DNA of 64,000 nucleotides, from NCBI RefSeq assembly GCF_024699965.1, contig NZ_JAJOMZ010000004.1, positions 1,424,001 through 1,488,000 on the forward strand, given 5' to 3'. Under the pieces are notes generated by a model. That model saw nothing but the letters and a program-made list of their open reading frames with translations. It searched no databases and was not told the origin of the DNA. Both the position numbers and the translations under genes were made by a program. Origin of the DNA: Flavobacterium sp. J372 (GTDB lineage Bacteria > Bacteroidota > Bacteroidia > Flavobacteriales > Flavobacteriaceae). Below, one piece after another: positions 17,164 through 26,335 of the stretch (position 1 is its first letter; each line of letters opens with the position of its first letter).

Positions 17164-17856
17164 ATGAAGGATATATTTGAATGGGATAGGCTGCTTTTTA
17201 ATGATCTTCCGGTAGAATTTTTACTGGAAGTACTTTTTCGTACCGTAATAATGTTTATTGTAGTGCTGCTCACACTAAAGTTTGCGGGCAAACGCGGCGT
17301 AAAGCAGCTCTCTATATTTGAAGTTGTTATCATTATATCACTGGGTTCTGCTGCGGGCGACCCAATGTTTTATGAAGATGTGGGGCTTATACCTGCCATA
17401 CTTGTATTTATGGTTATCCTTACTATGTACCGTATGGTAACCTGGCTGCTGGGTAAAAGCAAACGGTTTGAAATTTTTATTGAAGGCAAAACGCAAAGCA
17501 TAATTGAAGATGGGCAATTTTCAATTGAAAGTTTTGAAAAAGAAGATTTGGCCCAGGATGAATTTTTTACAGAGTTGCGGCTAAAATCTATTGAACATCT
17601 GGGGCAGGTTCGAAATGCTTATATTGAAACCAATGGTACTATAAGCATGTATTTTTACCCTGATGAAGAAGTAAAATACGGGCTCCCTATACGCCCGCAG
17701 CTATTTAGCCTTAAGAGCACCAACATACCAAAATCAGGTATATATGCCTGTACATTTTGTGCCAACGTGCAAAAACTTGAGCCAACGGCAGCAACATGTA
17801 CAGTATGTGCAAGAAACGAGTGGGTACTGGCAATAAATACTAAGCGATTGGTGTAA
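17164..17856 (+). CDS. DUF421 (YetF/YcaP-like) membrane protein with a C-terminal double CxxC motif
   Basis: A 230-residue protein. About three membrane segments come first (LLEVLFRTVIMFIVVLLTL; LSIFEVVIIISLGSAAG; GLIPAILVFMVILTMYRMV). The cytoplasmic DUF421 beta domain follows (KRFEIFIEGKTQSII, then FTELRLKSIEHLGQVRNA). The last 40 residues carry CTFC (196-199) and CTVC (212-215), 12 residues apart, the spacing of a small zinc ribbon. That addition is not part of the minimal DUF421 domain, and I infer metal binding from spacing only. Family function is unclear, with links to spore germination and stress in Firmicutes. It ends at a strong bidirectional terminator. Confidence 0.88.
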   Translation: MKDIFEWDRLLFNDLPVEFLLEVLFRTVIMFIVVLLTLKFAGKRGVKQLSIFEVVIIISLGSAAGDPMFYEDVGLIPAILVFMVILTMYRMVTWLLGKSKRFEIFIEGKTQSIIEDGQFSIESFEKEDLAQDEFFTELRLKSIEHLGQVRNAYIETNGTISMYFYPDEEVKYGLPIRPQLFSLKSTNIPKSGIYACTFCANVQKLEPTAATCTVCARNEWVLAINTKRLV

Positions 17857-17860
17857 AATG

Positions 17861-17893
17861 AAAAGCGCAGCCCTTTGCAGGCACTGCGCTTTT
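17861..17893. terminator. Bidirectional terminator between convergent genes
   Basis: AAAAGCGCAG (17861-17870) pairs with CTGCGCTTTT (17884-17893) in a perfect 10-bp stem. It has A residues on one side and T residues on the other, between the DUF421 gene and the convergent gene at 17923. Confidence 0.85.
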
Positions 17894-17922
17894 ACAAACC
17901 AACCAACCAATATTTAAAATAA

Positions 17923-19200
17923 TTAACCTCTTCTTCCTCCGCCGTTACCGCCGCCACGTGATTGTGCTGGCGCGGGTGCCGACTGCCTTTGCGGGGCAGG
18001 GCTTGCACTTCGCATAGCCGGTGCTGCACTTCTTACTGATGGCTCAATACTGCGTGTTGCAGGGGCCGAGCTCCTTACTGTCGGAGACGGGTTGCTTCTT
18101 ACAGTATTTGAGTTGTTTCTTACGGCAGGTGCATCTATACTGCGTGTACTGCGCTCATTCCTTATTACATCGCTTTGCCTTGGTGAAGGAGCCTGTACAT
18201 TTACTTCGTTACTCCGCACAGGTGTGCTTGTATTCTGGCTTCTCGGAGATGCATTTACGCTTTGGCTGCGCGTATTATTATTGTAAATGGCATCACCGTT
18301 ATTCAGGGTCCTTGTTGGCCTTACGCCTTCGCTGCGCATAGTATTTACACTACGTGTATTATTATCTAAAGATGCGGCGCGTGTCCCGTCAGAGAGTGTT
18401 CTTGTACCTCCTGAATTAGAGCTTCTTACCGCTGCTGTACCATTACTTCTTGTGCCGCTTGCAGCACGTGTCTGTTCCAGCGCATAACGGTTTGTAGCAT
18501 TTGTGCGGCGTGTAAAGCTATTATTTGGGTTTGCCCTCTCATAGCTGTTTGCCCTGCGGGTATTGTGAAGCGCCACGGCACGGTTGCTCCTCCTCACATT
18601 CACATAGTTATACGTGTTGTAGTTGTTTATATGTATGTGTATATTGTTTCTGTACCTGTAAATAGGGTAAGGCGCCCAGTAGGTATAGTAAGTGGGGTAG
18701 TAGCCCCAATACCATGGTGAATAGTACGGCCTGTAGCTGCTAACCCAAAACACATCCCATATTATTGGCCTGTGCACGTAAACAGGTTCATAAATATAGT
18801 TGGGCCCGTACATATAAACGTCACCTACCACCTGTACCTGCACATTATTGTTCCTGTCGCGTTCTACTTCAACAGTTGCAACATCCTGAAAGGTATCTGC
18901 ACCCAGCACGCTCTGCAATATTATCAGATGCGTATTTCCCTCAACAGCTTCAATTACCCTCAGGTAATCAACACGGCCGTCACGGTTAAGGTCAAGGTTA
19001 GATATCTGTACATCAGGATCATTCAGCCTGCGCTCAAAATCTTCCAGGTCTTTACTGTCACCAAAAATAGACGCTACAGCCCTAAGGTCGAGGTTATCGC
19101 TGATATCGCTGTTATTAGCCCGCACAGTAGTAACATCTTGTGCAAAAAGGCTGCTTACGGTAAGCAGGGTTGTAAGGGCTATCGAATATATCGTTTTCAT
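17923..19200 (-). CDS. Secreted protein with aromatic middle region and Arg/Ser/Asn-rich tail
   Basis: A 425-residue protein with signal peptide MKTIYSIALTTLLTVSSLFAQ, which sets the start at 19200. Residues about 45-130 form an ordered domain containing DLNRDGRVDYLRVIEAVEG, an EF-hand-like acidic loop that could bind calcium, and a repeating V-V-hydrophobic pattern. Then comes a strongly aromatic stretch (YRPYYSPWYWGYYPTYYTYW). The last 220 residues are low complexity, rich in N, S, T, R and A with many short TRS/VRS/NTRS units, and end in a glycine/arginine tail (RGGGNGGGRRG). No T9SS tail is seen. Similar EF-hand-like exported proteins are common in Flavobacteria with no known role. It may coat the surface or bind polymer. 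Confidence 0.78.
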   Translation of the reverse strand: MKTIYSIALTTLLTVSSLFAQDVTTVRANNSDISDNLDLRAVASIFGDSKDLEDFERRLNDPDVQISNLDLNRDGRVDYLRVIEAVEGNTHLIILQSVLGADTFQDVATVEVERDRNNNVQVQVVGDVYMYGPNYIYEPVYVHRPIIWDVFWVSSYRPYYSPWYWGYYPTYYTYWAPYPIYRYRNNIHIHINNYNTYNYVNVRRSNRAVALHNTRRANSYERANPNNSFTRRTNATNRYALEQTRAASGTRSNGTAAVRSSNSGGTRTLSDGTRAASLDNNTRSVNTMRSEGVRPTRTLNNGDAIYNNNTRSQSVNASPRSQNTSTPVRSNEVNVQAPSPRQSDVIRNERSTRSIDAPAVRNNSNTVRSNPSPTVRSSAPATRSIEPSVRSAAPAMRSASPAPQRQSAPAPAQSRGGGNGGGRRG

Positions 19201-19340
19201 AATCGTAATTTTAAATTCAGTGTAAAAACAGTTTAAAGTTTTTTGCTGAAAGCGATAATCCAATATCTGTGCCAAAACTTATTTTTTGTTTCAGGTTTAA
19301 GGTTGAACTCTGATTTACAGTTAGTTAAAAAAATGTAGAT

Positions 19341-19410
19341 AATTATGAATTACGAATTATGAATTACGAATTATGAATTACGAATTATGAATTACGAATT
19401 ATGAATTACT
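19341..19410. repeat. 14-bp tandem repeat array, five copies
   Basis: Five head-to-tail copies of AATTATGAATTACG run from 19341 to 19410; four are perfect and the last differs at its final base. Each unit is itself two near-identical heptamers (AATTATG, AATTACG). The array overlaps the stop codon of the type B T9SS gene at 19406 and lies upstream of the secreted protein gene that starts at 19200. There are no spacers, so it is a simple tandem repeat, probably variable in copy number. Confidence 0.95.
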
Positions 19411-21903
19411 TCGTTACATACACCCAACCTACAATTGGCTTAGGATAAGCAGGGTCATTCAGTTCAAGAACAAAGTAATAAGTGCCGGTTGGTACAGTGG
19501 TGTTTTGCGACCCTACTTTATCTTCATTGGCAATACCATCCCAGTCAGGTGTATTATTGTTGCCTGTCCAAACCAGATTGCCCCAACGGTTGTAAATGCT
19601 CATCTTAAAATTAAGAAAAATGTTACGGAGGCCTTTTACAAAGAAGGTATCATTCTTATTATCACCATTGGGCGTTACGTAATTATAAGTTTCCGGCGGG
19701 CACTGGCGGGTGCTAAGCATAAATGATGCCGTACTGTAGCACCCGTTTATATCTTGAAGCCTAACAAATAGTTGCTGCGGGTTGGCTGTACTGGTAAACT
19801 GCGATGTATTGGTTATTTCAGCTATTCCCTGCTCAGCATCGCCTTGTGAATTATGGAAGGTTACAATATCTGTAGTTTGTGTTTTAAGCGATTCTTCATA
19901 ATCTGAAAAATCAAACACGGCAAAACCAAAACCTTCATTACATTCTATAAGATTATCCGGATTTGTAAGTTCAGGCGATATCCATAAAGATATAGGGAGG
20001 GTAAATGTGTTATTTGTCTCATCAATTTCGATTACAATACCCGTACCATCCCCCAGGTCATCAACTGTGAAAGAAATGTTAAAATCAGGCGGCATACTTT
20101 CCGGTATTTCTAGTGACATGGTTTGTACTTCACTCCCTCCGATAGGTATGTCAAGAGTTGTTTCTGTGAAATCTATATATACTCCGTTCGCATAAATTGA
20201 AATTGGTGTACCGGCAGGGAGGATATCGTCACTATTTAAATTATACACAGTATATTGAAGCTGTATAATGCGTGAATTACACTGTTGCACAAGGTTTTGC
20301 AAAATAATTGTAGCATCAGGGAAAAGGCAGTCAACCGCAACAAGCCTGAATGATGCCACGCTATAGCAGCCGTTTTCATCTTCAAGCCTTACAAATATTT
20401 GCTGATTTGGAACAGTTGACTGAAAGCTGTTTGGTGAAATAGGGTTTGCGGGGGTATTTGAATTATTTGCCGAAAGATAAAATGTAACTGTATCTGTCGG
20501 ATTGATTTTTAACGATTGGGCGTATGCAGAAAAATCAAAGAGGCCTGTACCATTGCCGTCATCACAGGCTGTAACATCATCAGGATTTTGTAAAGAAGGT
20601 GATATCCAAAGCGATACCGGCAGACTGAAATTATTATTGGTTTCATCAGTTTCTGTAACAGTTGCCACTCCATTATTATTATCTGCCCGTAGTTCAAGCG
20701 TGAAGTTTTGTGGTATACCTGCAGGGATGGTAACATTTATTGCTCCGCCCTGGCTGCCGCCGACCGGTATTGGCGCTGTAGTAAAGAAAGTCGTAATATA
20801 TGTATTGTTGGCATAAATTGAAACAGGCACATTACCGGGTAAAATATCTGTACTATTAATGTTGCTTACAGTATAATTTATATTTATTGTACGGCTGTTA
20901 CATTGTTTTGCTATATTATTGACAACAACAGTTGCATCAGGCAGCTGGCTGTTAAGCTTTGTTACCACTGTACTTATCATTACAAAATCCTGTAAAGATT
21001 TTAGCTTTATCTGTGCTGATTGGTCGCCTATATTTATATAGCCCTGGATATTATAGATATCAAGATCCATATTGTAAAGCTCGGTAGAATCGGTAACAGA
21101 ATTGGTTGAATTAAATGCGTTGCCTGATGGGTTAAGCGTGTTGGTAAGCTCATTTGCCGGGCTGTCTCCATTGATGTATAATCCTTCGCCATTAGCAATA
21201 TTTGCATCTCCTTCCCAAGCAACAAAACCTATTTTTGCGCCAATGTTATCTATAACGTTAAGATTATCAAGGTTGATGGTAATAGGTACGGCCACAGTAG
21301 ATCCAGTAGGGTAAAAAGGAATATGTTGCAGCCCGTCATAAATATTAAGCTGGTTAAGCGGAAGCGTATTATTCTCGTAAACAACTACAATAGCCCAGCC
21401 GCCAAAATTTAGGCCGGTAGGGCAATAAATATTGGCTGCGCCGGTCAAAGAGGGGTTTATAATGTTTGTAAGGTCAAGGTCTGCTAGTGTATACTGCCCA
21501 TTACCGCCTGCCTGAACAATTTCAGTAACATCTGCAAATGCACAAAAAAGGGCCGCTGTACCGGTTCATTGTTACTGTTCAGGCCTGTGACCATTCGCGG
21601 AAACTGCCGGCTTGCAGCAACATTTTGGCCATTTAGTGTCACGCTGAAATCGCCCTCACCCGAACCTGCCCAATACAAGTAAGCTTTTTGTATTGTATTA
21701 CCGGCTGGCAGGCTGAGCAATGCAGAAGAACTAGTGTTAATTTCACACGGAACGCCAATGCCATTGTATGTTTTATTAAGTGTATTGCCAACAAATGTAA
21801 AATCATAACGTCCATTGAATTGTTCATAAAGTGCAACATCTTGTCCACTTACATGAACGGCGAACAACAAGCAAACCAATACAATATATCTTCTAATTTT
21901 CAC
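19406..21903 (-). CDS. Secreted repeat protein with T9SS type B sorting domain, frame broken at 21544-21549
   Basis: The corrected protein is about 832 residues. The N-terminus is a signal peptide (YIVLVCLLFAVHVSGQ). A domain around AYLYWAGSGEGDFSVTLNGQ and GLNFGGWAIVVVYEN resembles those of large secreted Bacteroidota proteins. Two CARDB-like repeats follow (LPDATVVVNNIAKQCNSRT and FPDATIILQNLVQQCNSRI), each with a C-terminal module starting NPDDVTACDDGNG or NPDNLIECNEGFG. The end is the gliding-associated C-terminal domain (YVTPNGDNKNDTFFVKGL, IYNRWGNLVWTG, PTGTYYFVLEL), the type B signal for T9SS. The first 139 residues lie in another frame. Changing the T6 run (A6 at 21544-21549 on the plus strand) to T7 restores RPFFCAFADVTEIVQAGG. 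Likely a cell-surface protein. Confidence 0.9.
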
Positions 21904-22013
21904 AGCGGCGGCTAATATTTTTTAAAAATAGCAATTTTACGCTATGTGGCAAAGTTATCATTCAGGTGTGGTTGCAAATAAAATAGTACATTTACCTCAA
22001 TTAACAATATTAA

Positions 22014-22991
22014 ATGCCTGCAGATTACCGGATAGAAGTATATAACAGCAGCTATAAAGCAGAATGGGATGCTTGTGTTGAGGCCTCAAAAAACGGCACA
22101 TTTCTGCACTATCGCGATTTTATGGAATACCATAGCGACAGGTTTGATGATTTTTCATTGATGGTTTTTCAAGGTGATAAAGTTGTGGCAGTACTGCCGG
22201 CAAACAGGGTTGGAGATGAACTTTATTCTCACCAGGGGCTTACATATGGCGGACTTATATATGGGCCTAAGGTTAAGTTGGCCAACGTAGTGATGATGGT
22301 GCAAGCTATCCTAAAATTTTTGCATAATCTTAACATATTTAAACTGCACTTCAAATCTATACCAACAATCTACCATAAACAGCCCGCCCAGGAAGCGGAA
22401 TATGCACTTTTTACCGCCGGGGCCGGATTGGTGAGAAGAGATAGCCTTTTTGTATATGAATATGCAGCAAGACCAATTATTTCAAAGGATAGAAAACAAT
22501 GCATACGAAAAGGAAAAAACAATAAGCTTGAAGTAATTGAAGATAATGACTTTGACATCTTTTGGAATGAGATACTTATTCCGAATATGAGCTTTAAGCA
22601 CGGTGTAAACCCTGTTCATTCTTTACAAGAAATAAGGTTGTTGCATGCCCGCTTTCCTGAAAATATCAGGCAGTTCAATGTTTATTATGAAGGTAGAATT
22701 GTAGCCGGGACAACAATGTTTGTAACTGATACTGTAGCACATCCGCAGCATATAAGCGGCAATGCCGATAAGAATAAATTAGGCAGTCTTGATTTTTTAT
22801 ATAATTATTTGCTTAATGAGTTTAGTTCTAAAAAGTATTTTGACTTTGGGCCTGCCAATCAAGGTCAAGGTAAACAGCTTAATGCCAATCTTGCGTTTTG
22901 GAAAGAGACATTTGGAGCGAGGGTGATGGTTCAGGATTTTTATGAAGTTGAAACGGCAAATTATACAATGCTTAAAAATGTTTTGGTCTAA
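22014..22991 (+). CDS. FemAB/GNAT-type aminoacyl- or acyltransferase
   Basis: A 325-residue cytoplasmic protein of the double-GNAT (FemAB/CelD-like) type. Visible parts include the N-terminal AEWDACVEASKNGTFLHYRDFMEYH, the mid-region LYSHQGLTYGGLIYGP, and a C-terminal GNAT fold with NVYYEGRIVAGTTMFV, LGSLDFLYNYLLNEF, then KYFDFGPANQGQGKQLNANL. Such proteins attach amino-acid or acyl groups to sugars or peptidoglycan precursors. It is the first gene of a run with the flippase (two-base gap) and the hexapeptide acyltransferase (overlap). It probably modifies the glycan that the flippase exports. The substrate is unknown. Confidence 0.82.
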   Translation: MPADYRIEVYNSSYKAEWDACVEASKNGTFLHYRDFMEYHSDRFDDFSLMVFQGDKVVAVLPANRVGDELYSHQGLTYGGLIYGPKVKLANVVMMVQAILKFLHNLNIFKLHFKSIPTIYHKQPAQEAEYALFTAGAGLVRRDSLFVYEYAARPIISKDRKQCIRKGKNNKLEVIEDNDFDIFWNEILIPNMSFKHGVNPVHSLQEIRLLHARFPENIRQFNVYYEGRIVAGTTMFVTDTVAHPQHISGNADKNKLGSLDFLYNYLLNEFSSKKYFDFGPANQGQGKQLNANLAFWKETFGARVMVQDFYEVETANYTMLKNVLV

Positions 22992-22993
22992 AG

Positions 22994-24471
22994 GTGTCTG
23001 AACAAAATTCATATAAAAAAATTATCAGGGCCAGCTCACTTTTTGGCTTTGTACAAGTAGGCAATATCCTTATTGCAATAGTAAGGTCTAAGGTACTTGC
23101 CTTACTGGTTGGCCCTGCCGGATATGGCATTTTCGGGTTGCTTAATTCCACTGCAGACCTTATCAGGATGGCAACTGGCTTTGGCCTTGAAACCAGCAGT
23201 GTAAAAATCATTTCTGAATCTGCTCAAGATGCAGAGCAGTTGCAGGAAAAAGCATCTGTAGTGTTGAGGCTTACAATTTATACAGGTATTATAGGTACCC
23301 TCATCGCAATTGTGTTTTCAAAATATTTCAGCATTCTTGTTTTTGGCGACATCAGCAAAACCTTTGCAATCATATTTATTGCAATATCTATTTTATTTCA
23401 GCAGGTGGCCAATGGGCAGATTGCCGTAATGCAGGGCCTGCAAAAATTAAGTTTTCTCGCTAAAGCCAATTTATACGGAAACCTGGCAGGGCTTCTTATA
23501 ACACTGCCATTGTACTACATCTATAAATTTGACGCCATTGTACCCTCAATAATAATAGCTTCTGTACTTAATTTCGGACTCTCAGGATATTTTTACCGTA
23601 AAATAAAGCCAGGATATATACAAGGCAATATAAAACAAACACTGAAGGGCGGACGCGATATATTGTATTTTGGTGCAATGCTTTCAATAAGCAGCTTCTT
23701 ACCGATATTATCTAACTACATTATTCAGGTGTTTATCAGTAATACATCAACGTTGGCCGTGGTGGGGCTATTCACTATAAGCATGGCATTAATAAACTCT
23801 TATGTAGGGGGTATTGTTTACGGCCATGAGTGCAGAGTATTATCCAAGACTTGCTGCCATAAACAATAATAAAGCTGAAGAAAACAGGGCGGTTAACCAA
23901 CAATCAGTCATTGTTATGCTTGCTATTGTGCCTATAATAGTTTTTTTCGTGGGGTTTTCCTCAATAATTATTAAATTGCTGTTGTCTGAAAAAATTTGAT
24001 GCTGCCATACCTATGTTGTTATGGGGCGTTGCTGCAATGTTCTTTAAATCTGTATCGTTCTCTATGGGATATGTGATTATTGCACGGGGTGACTCAAAGG
24101 TTTTTATAAAAACAGCCGTTATATTCAACATATTATATGTGGGGCTTTGTATTACCGGTTTCTATTTATACGGACTTGAGGGAATTGGCTTTGGGTTACT
24201 GATATATTATGCTACACATCTTTCAGGCATTTATGCAATAATAAAAATAAGATACGATTTGAAAATTAATGCTGAAGTACTAAAAATTTTTCTTGTCGGC
24301 ATAATGATAACAGGGCTTGCACTTTTTTTGTCTAAATCATATGAAGGAGATTTGAGGTATATATTGTTCAGCATTTTATTATTGTTGTCACTTATTTACT
24401 CATTATATGAAATTGACAAAAAAATTAATTTAAAGAGTATATATCACGGTTATATAAATAAAAAGAAATGA
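22994..24471 (+). CDS. Polysaccharide flippase (Wzx/MATE-like), two frame breaks
   Basis: A multi-pass membrane protein in three frames that read as one. It starts at GTG 22994 (SEQNSYKKIIRASSLFGFVQVGNI) and has RSKVLALLVGPAGYGIFGLLNS, the usual N-terminal signature of O-antigen/lipid-III flippases. The first break is a G5 run (23807-23811); four G give SYVGVLFTAMSAEYYPRL. The second is an A6 run (23989-23994); five A give LLSEKFDAAIPMLLWGVA. The corrected protein is about 491 residues with 12 or so membrane helices. Wzx proteins flip lipid-linked oligosaccharides across the inner membrane. It follows the FemAB-like gene by two bases and overlaps the acyltransferase by four, so the three are one operon. 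Both breaks are likely sequencing indels. Confidence 0.88.
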
Positions 24472-25229
24472 TAAAGTATATCAGAGCGATATATTACAGC
24501 TTAAAATCATTTTTTGGGGTAAATTGGATAAAAACACTTTACTTCAACTTCAGGATGTTTGATTTTACTACAGCCTGTAAGCTTCCTGTTTATTTTTATG
24601 GGCCCGTACATTTTCAAAATCTGGCCGGGCAGGTAAAAATTGAAGGGCAGATAACCAGGGCTATGGTTGGATTTGGGCAGCGTTATGAAATGAATACTGT
24701 ACATGCAGGGACTGCTGAGATTGTAATTGCAGGTAAGCTGGTTTTTAAAGGGCCGGCACAATTTGGTAAAGATTATTTTTTGTTTGTAGGGCATAATGCT
24801 ATTTTAGAATTTGGATATATGGCAGGAATTGCATCTGACAGTAAGATAATCTGCAGCAAGAAGATAGTCTTAGGAAACTATGCCCGTGCCGGATCTGAGT
24901 GTTTTATTACAGATACAGATTTTCACCCAATGCTTAATACAATTACCGGCGAAAAGCGTGAAATGCAGAAACCAATAATTTTAGGAAACTACAATTATAT
25001 TGGTACTCGCGTATTTATAGGTAAAGGAACAATAACACCTGATTATTGTACGGTAGCATCAAACAGCCACTGTAATAAAGATTACTCATCTTTAGGGCAA
25101 AATGTACTAATTGCTGGTATACCGGCACAACTAATAACAAATAATATATCTAGAGATTGGGAGGGGGAAAAAAGCTTTTTAATCAGCTGTTTGAAAAAGT
25201 TGATTTGTAAATGTTTAATTATTAAATGA
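24468..25229 (+). CDS. Left-handed beta-helix (hexapeptide) acyltransferase
   Basis: A 253-residue protein starting at an ATGA overlap with the flippase stop. The N-terminal 75 residues are aromatic and basic. The rest has hexapeptide-type turns (VKIEGQITRAMVGFG, AEIVIAGKLVFKGPAQFG, AILEFGYMAGIASDSKIICS, KKIVLGNYARAGSECFI). It then has the catalytic-loop phrase TDTDFHPM, followed by NYNYIGTRVFIGKGTITPDYCTV and VLIAGIPAQLI. The His in DTDFHP corresponds to the active-site histidine of WbbJ/CysE-type O-acetyltransferases. It probably acetylates a sugar of the exported glycan. Trimeric assembly is expected from the family. It ends the operon that starts at 22014. Confidence 0.87.
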   Translation: MIKYIRAIYYSLKSFFGVNWIKTLYFNFRMFDFTTACKLPVYFYGPVHFQNLAGQVKIEGQITRAMVGFGQRYEMNTVHAGTAEIVIAGKLVFKGPAQFGKDYFLFVGHNAILEFGYMAGIASDSKIICSKKIVLGNYARAGSECFITDTDFHPMLNTITGEKREMQKPIILGNYNYIGTRVFIGKGTITPDYCTVASNSHCNKDYSSLGQNVLIAGIPAQLITNNISRDWEGEKSFLISCLKKLICKCLIIK

Positions 25230-25309
25230 TTAACTTTATATTAATAGTAAAAGTTCTATTAAAATAAAAATTTTTTCATAATTTAGTGACTTAACCAATT
25301 AATTAAATT

Positions 25310-26333
25310 ATGAAAAAATTTTTTTAGGAACATTTTTAATGTGTGCTTTTACAGCTTTAGCCCAAAACATTTACAACAGTAATGGAACACTTACCGCCAA
25401 TCGTACAGTCACAATGGCAGGAAGAACTTTAAATTTTTCAGCAAATTCGGGAAATTTATTTATTCATGGTGATAGCGGACGAGTTGGTATTGGTACAACT
25501 TCTCCTTCAGTAGCATTAGATGTAAATGGAAGGATATTCGGAAAAACTGCTGTTTTTAATCATGGATTGTCTAGCGGACAAACATTTCTTTCCGAAAGTG
25601 ACAGAAGTAACAAAAGTATGGTTTTTCTGCAGGACCACAGATTCCTGATGAATGGGATGTAAGGCTTCTCTCATTTCACTATTATCCAACTTCAAATTTA
25701 AGTACATCGCCAGAGGTACAATTTGCAATGAATACCCCCAATTCAGCATTAAACACAGCTACTAATAGATTCGTATTTAATGCAATACACGATGGAGGGG
25801 GGGCTTTACAATTAAGGGATAAAATTAGCCAGGTATACTTCCGTGCCGCAGATGATGGAAATGGTAATTATTATGCTGATATGCCAAATGCAAATTCAAG
25901 ATTTGTGATTGGCGCGTTTGGAAATTATCTGCCTGCACATAAATTTGTTGTGAGGGGCAGCTCTATGATTGAAGGGAATATATTTACTGATTCGAATATA
26001 GGTATTGGCACAAGTAATTTTGTTGACGGAGTAGATACATACCGATTATCTGTAGATGGTAATATAAGGGCAAAACGCGTAAAAGTTTACACTACCTGGG
26101 CTGATTATGTTTTTGAAAAAAATTATACTCTTCCTACACTTGAAGAGGTAGAACAACATATCAAAGAAAAAGGACATTTGAAAGACATACCTTCGGCTAA
26201 AGAAGTTGAAGCAAATGGTATAGAGCTTGGAGAAATGAATAAGCTGTTGCTACAGAAAATAGAAGAGCTTACACTCTATACAATTGAACTCAATAAAGAG
26301 GTTCAGGCACTTAAAAGCCAATTAAATAAATAA
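25310..26333 (+). CDS. Secreted fibre-like protein with C-terminal coiled coil, two frame breaks
   Basis: ATG at 25310 gives a short signal start (MKKFF), then stops in a T7 run (25319-25325). Eight T restore MKKFFLGTFLMCAFTALAQ, a signal peptide. A second break at the T5 run 25622-25626 is repaired by six T, giving SMVFSAGPQIPDEW. The corrected length is about 341 residues. The mature part has GDSGRVGIGTTSPSVALDVNG, a repeat phrase of Bacteroidota fibre-like proteins that recurs later as DSNIGIGTSNFVDG. The C-terminus is LPTLEEVEQHIKEKGHLKDIP, then IELGEMNKLLLQKIEELTLY and a leucine-zipper-like end. Such ends form trimeric coiled coils in tail-fibre-like proteins. The gene is AT-rich and is followed two bases later by a subtilisin gene. 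Function unknown. Confidence 0.8.
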
Positions 26334-26335
26334 TT

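Noticed and set aside
19341..19410. Possible CRISPR array
   Set aside because: Units are 14 bases with no spacers and no cas genes are nearby; it is a plain tandem repeat.
25310..26333. Prophage tail fibre
   Set aside because: No capsid, terminase, integrase or other phage genes are near. The protein has a Sec signal peptide, so it is more likely an exported host protein.
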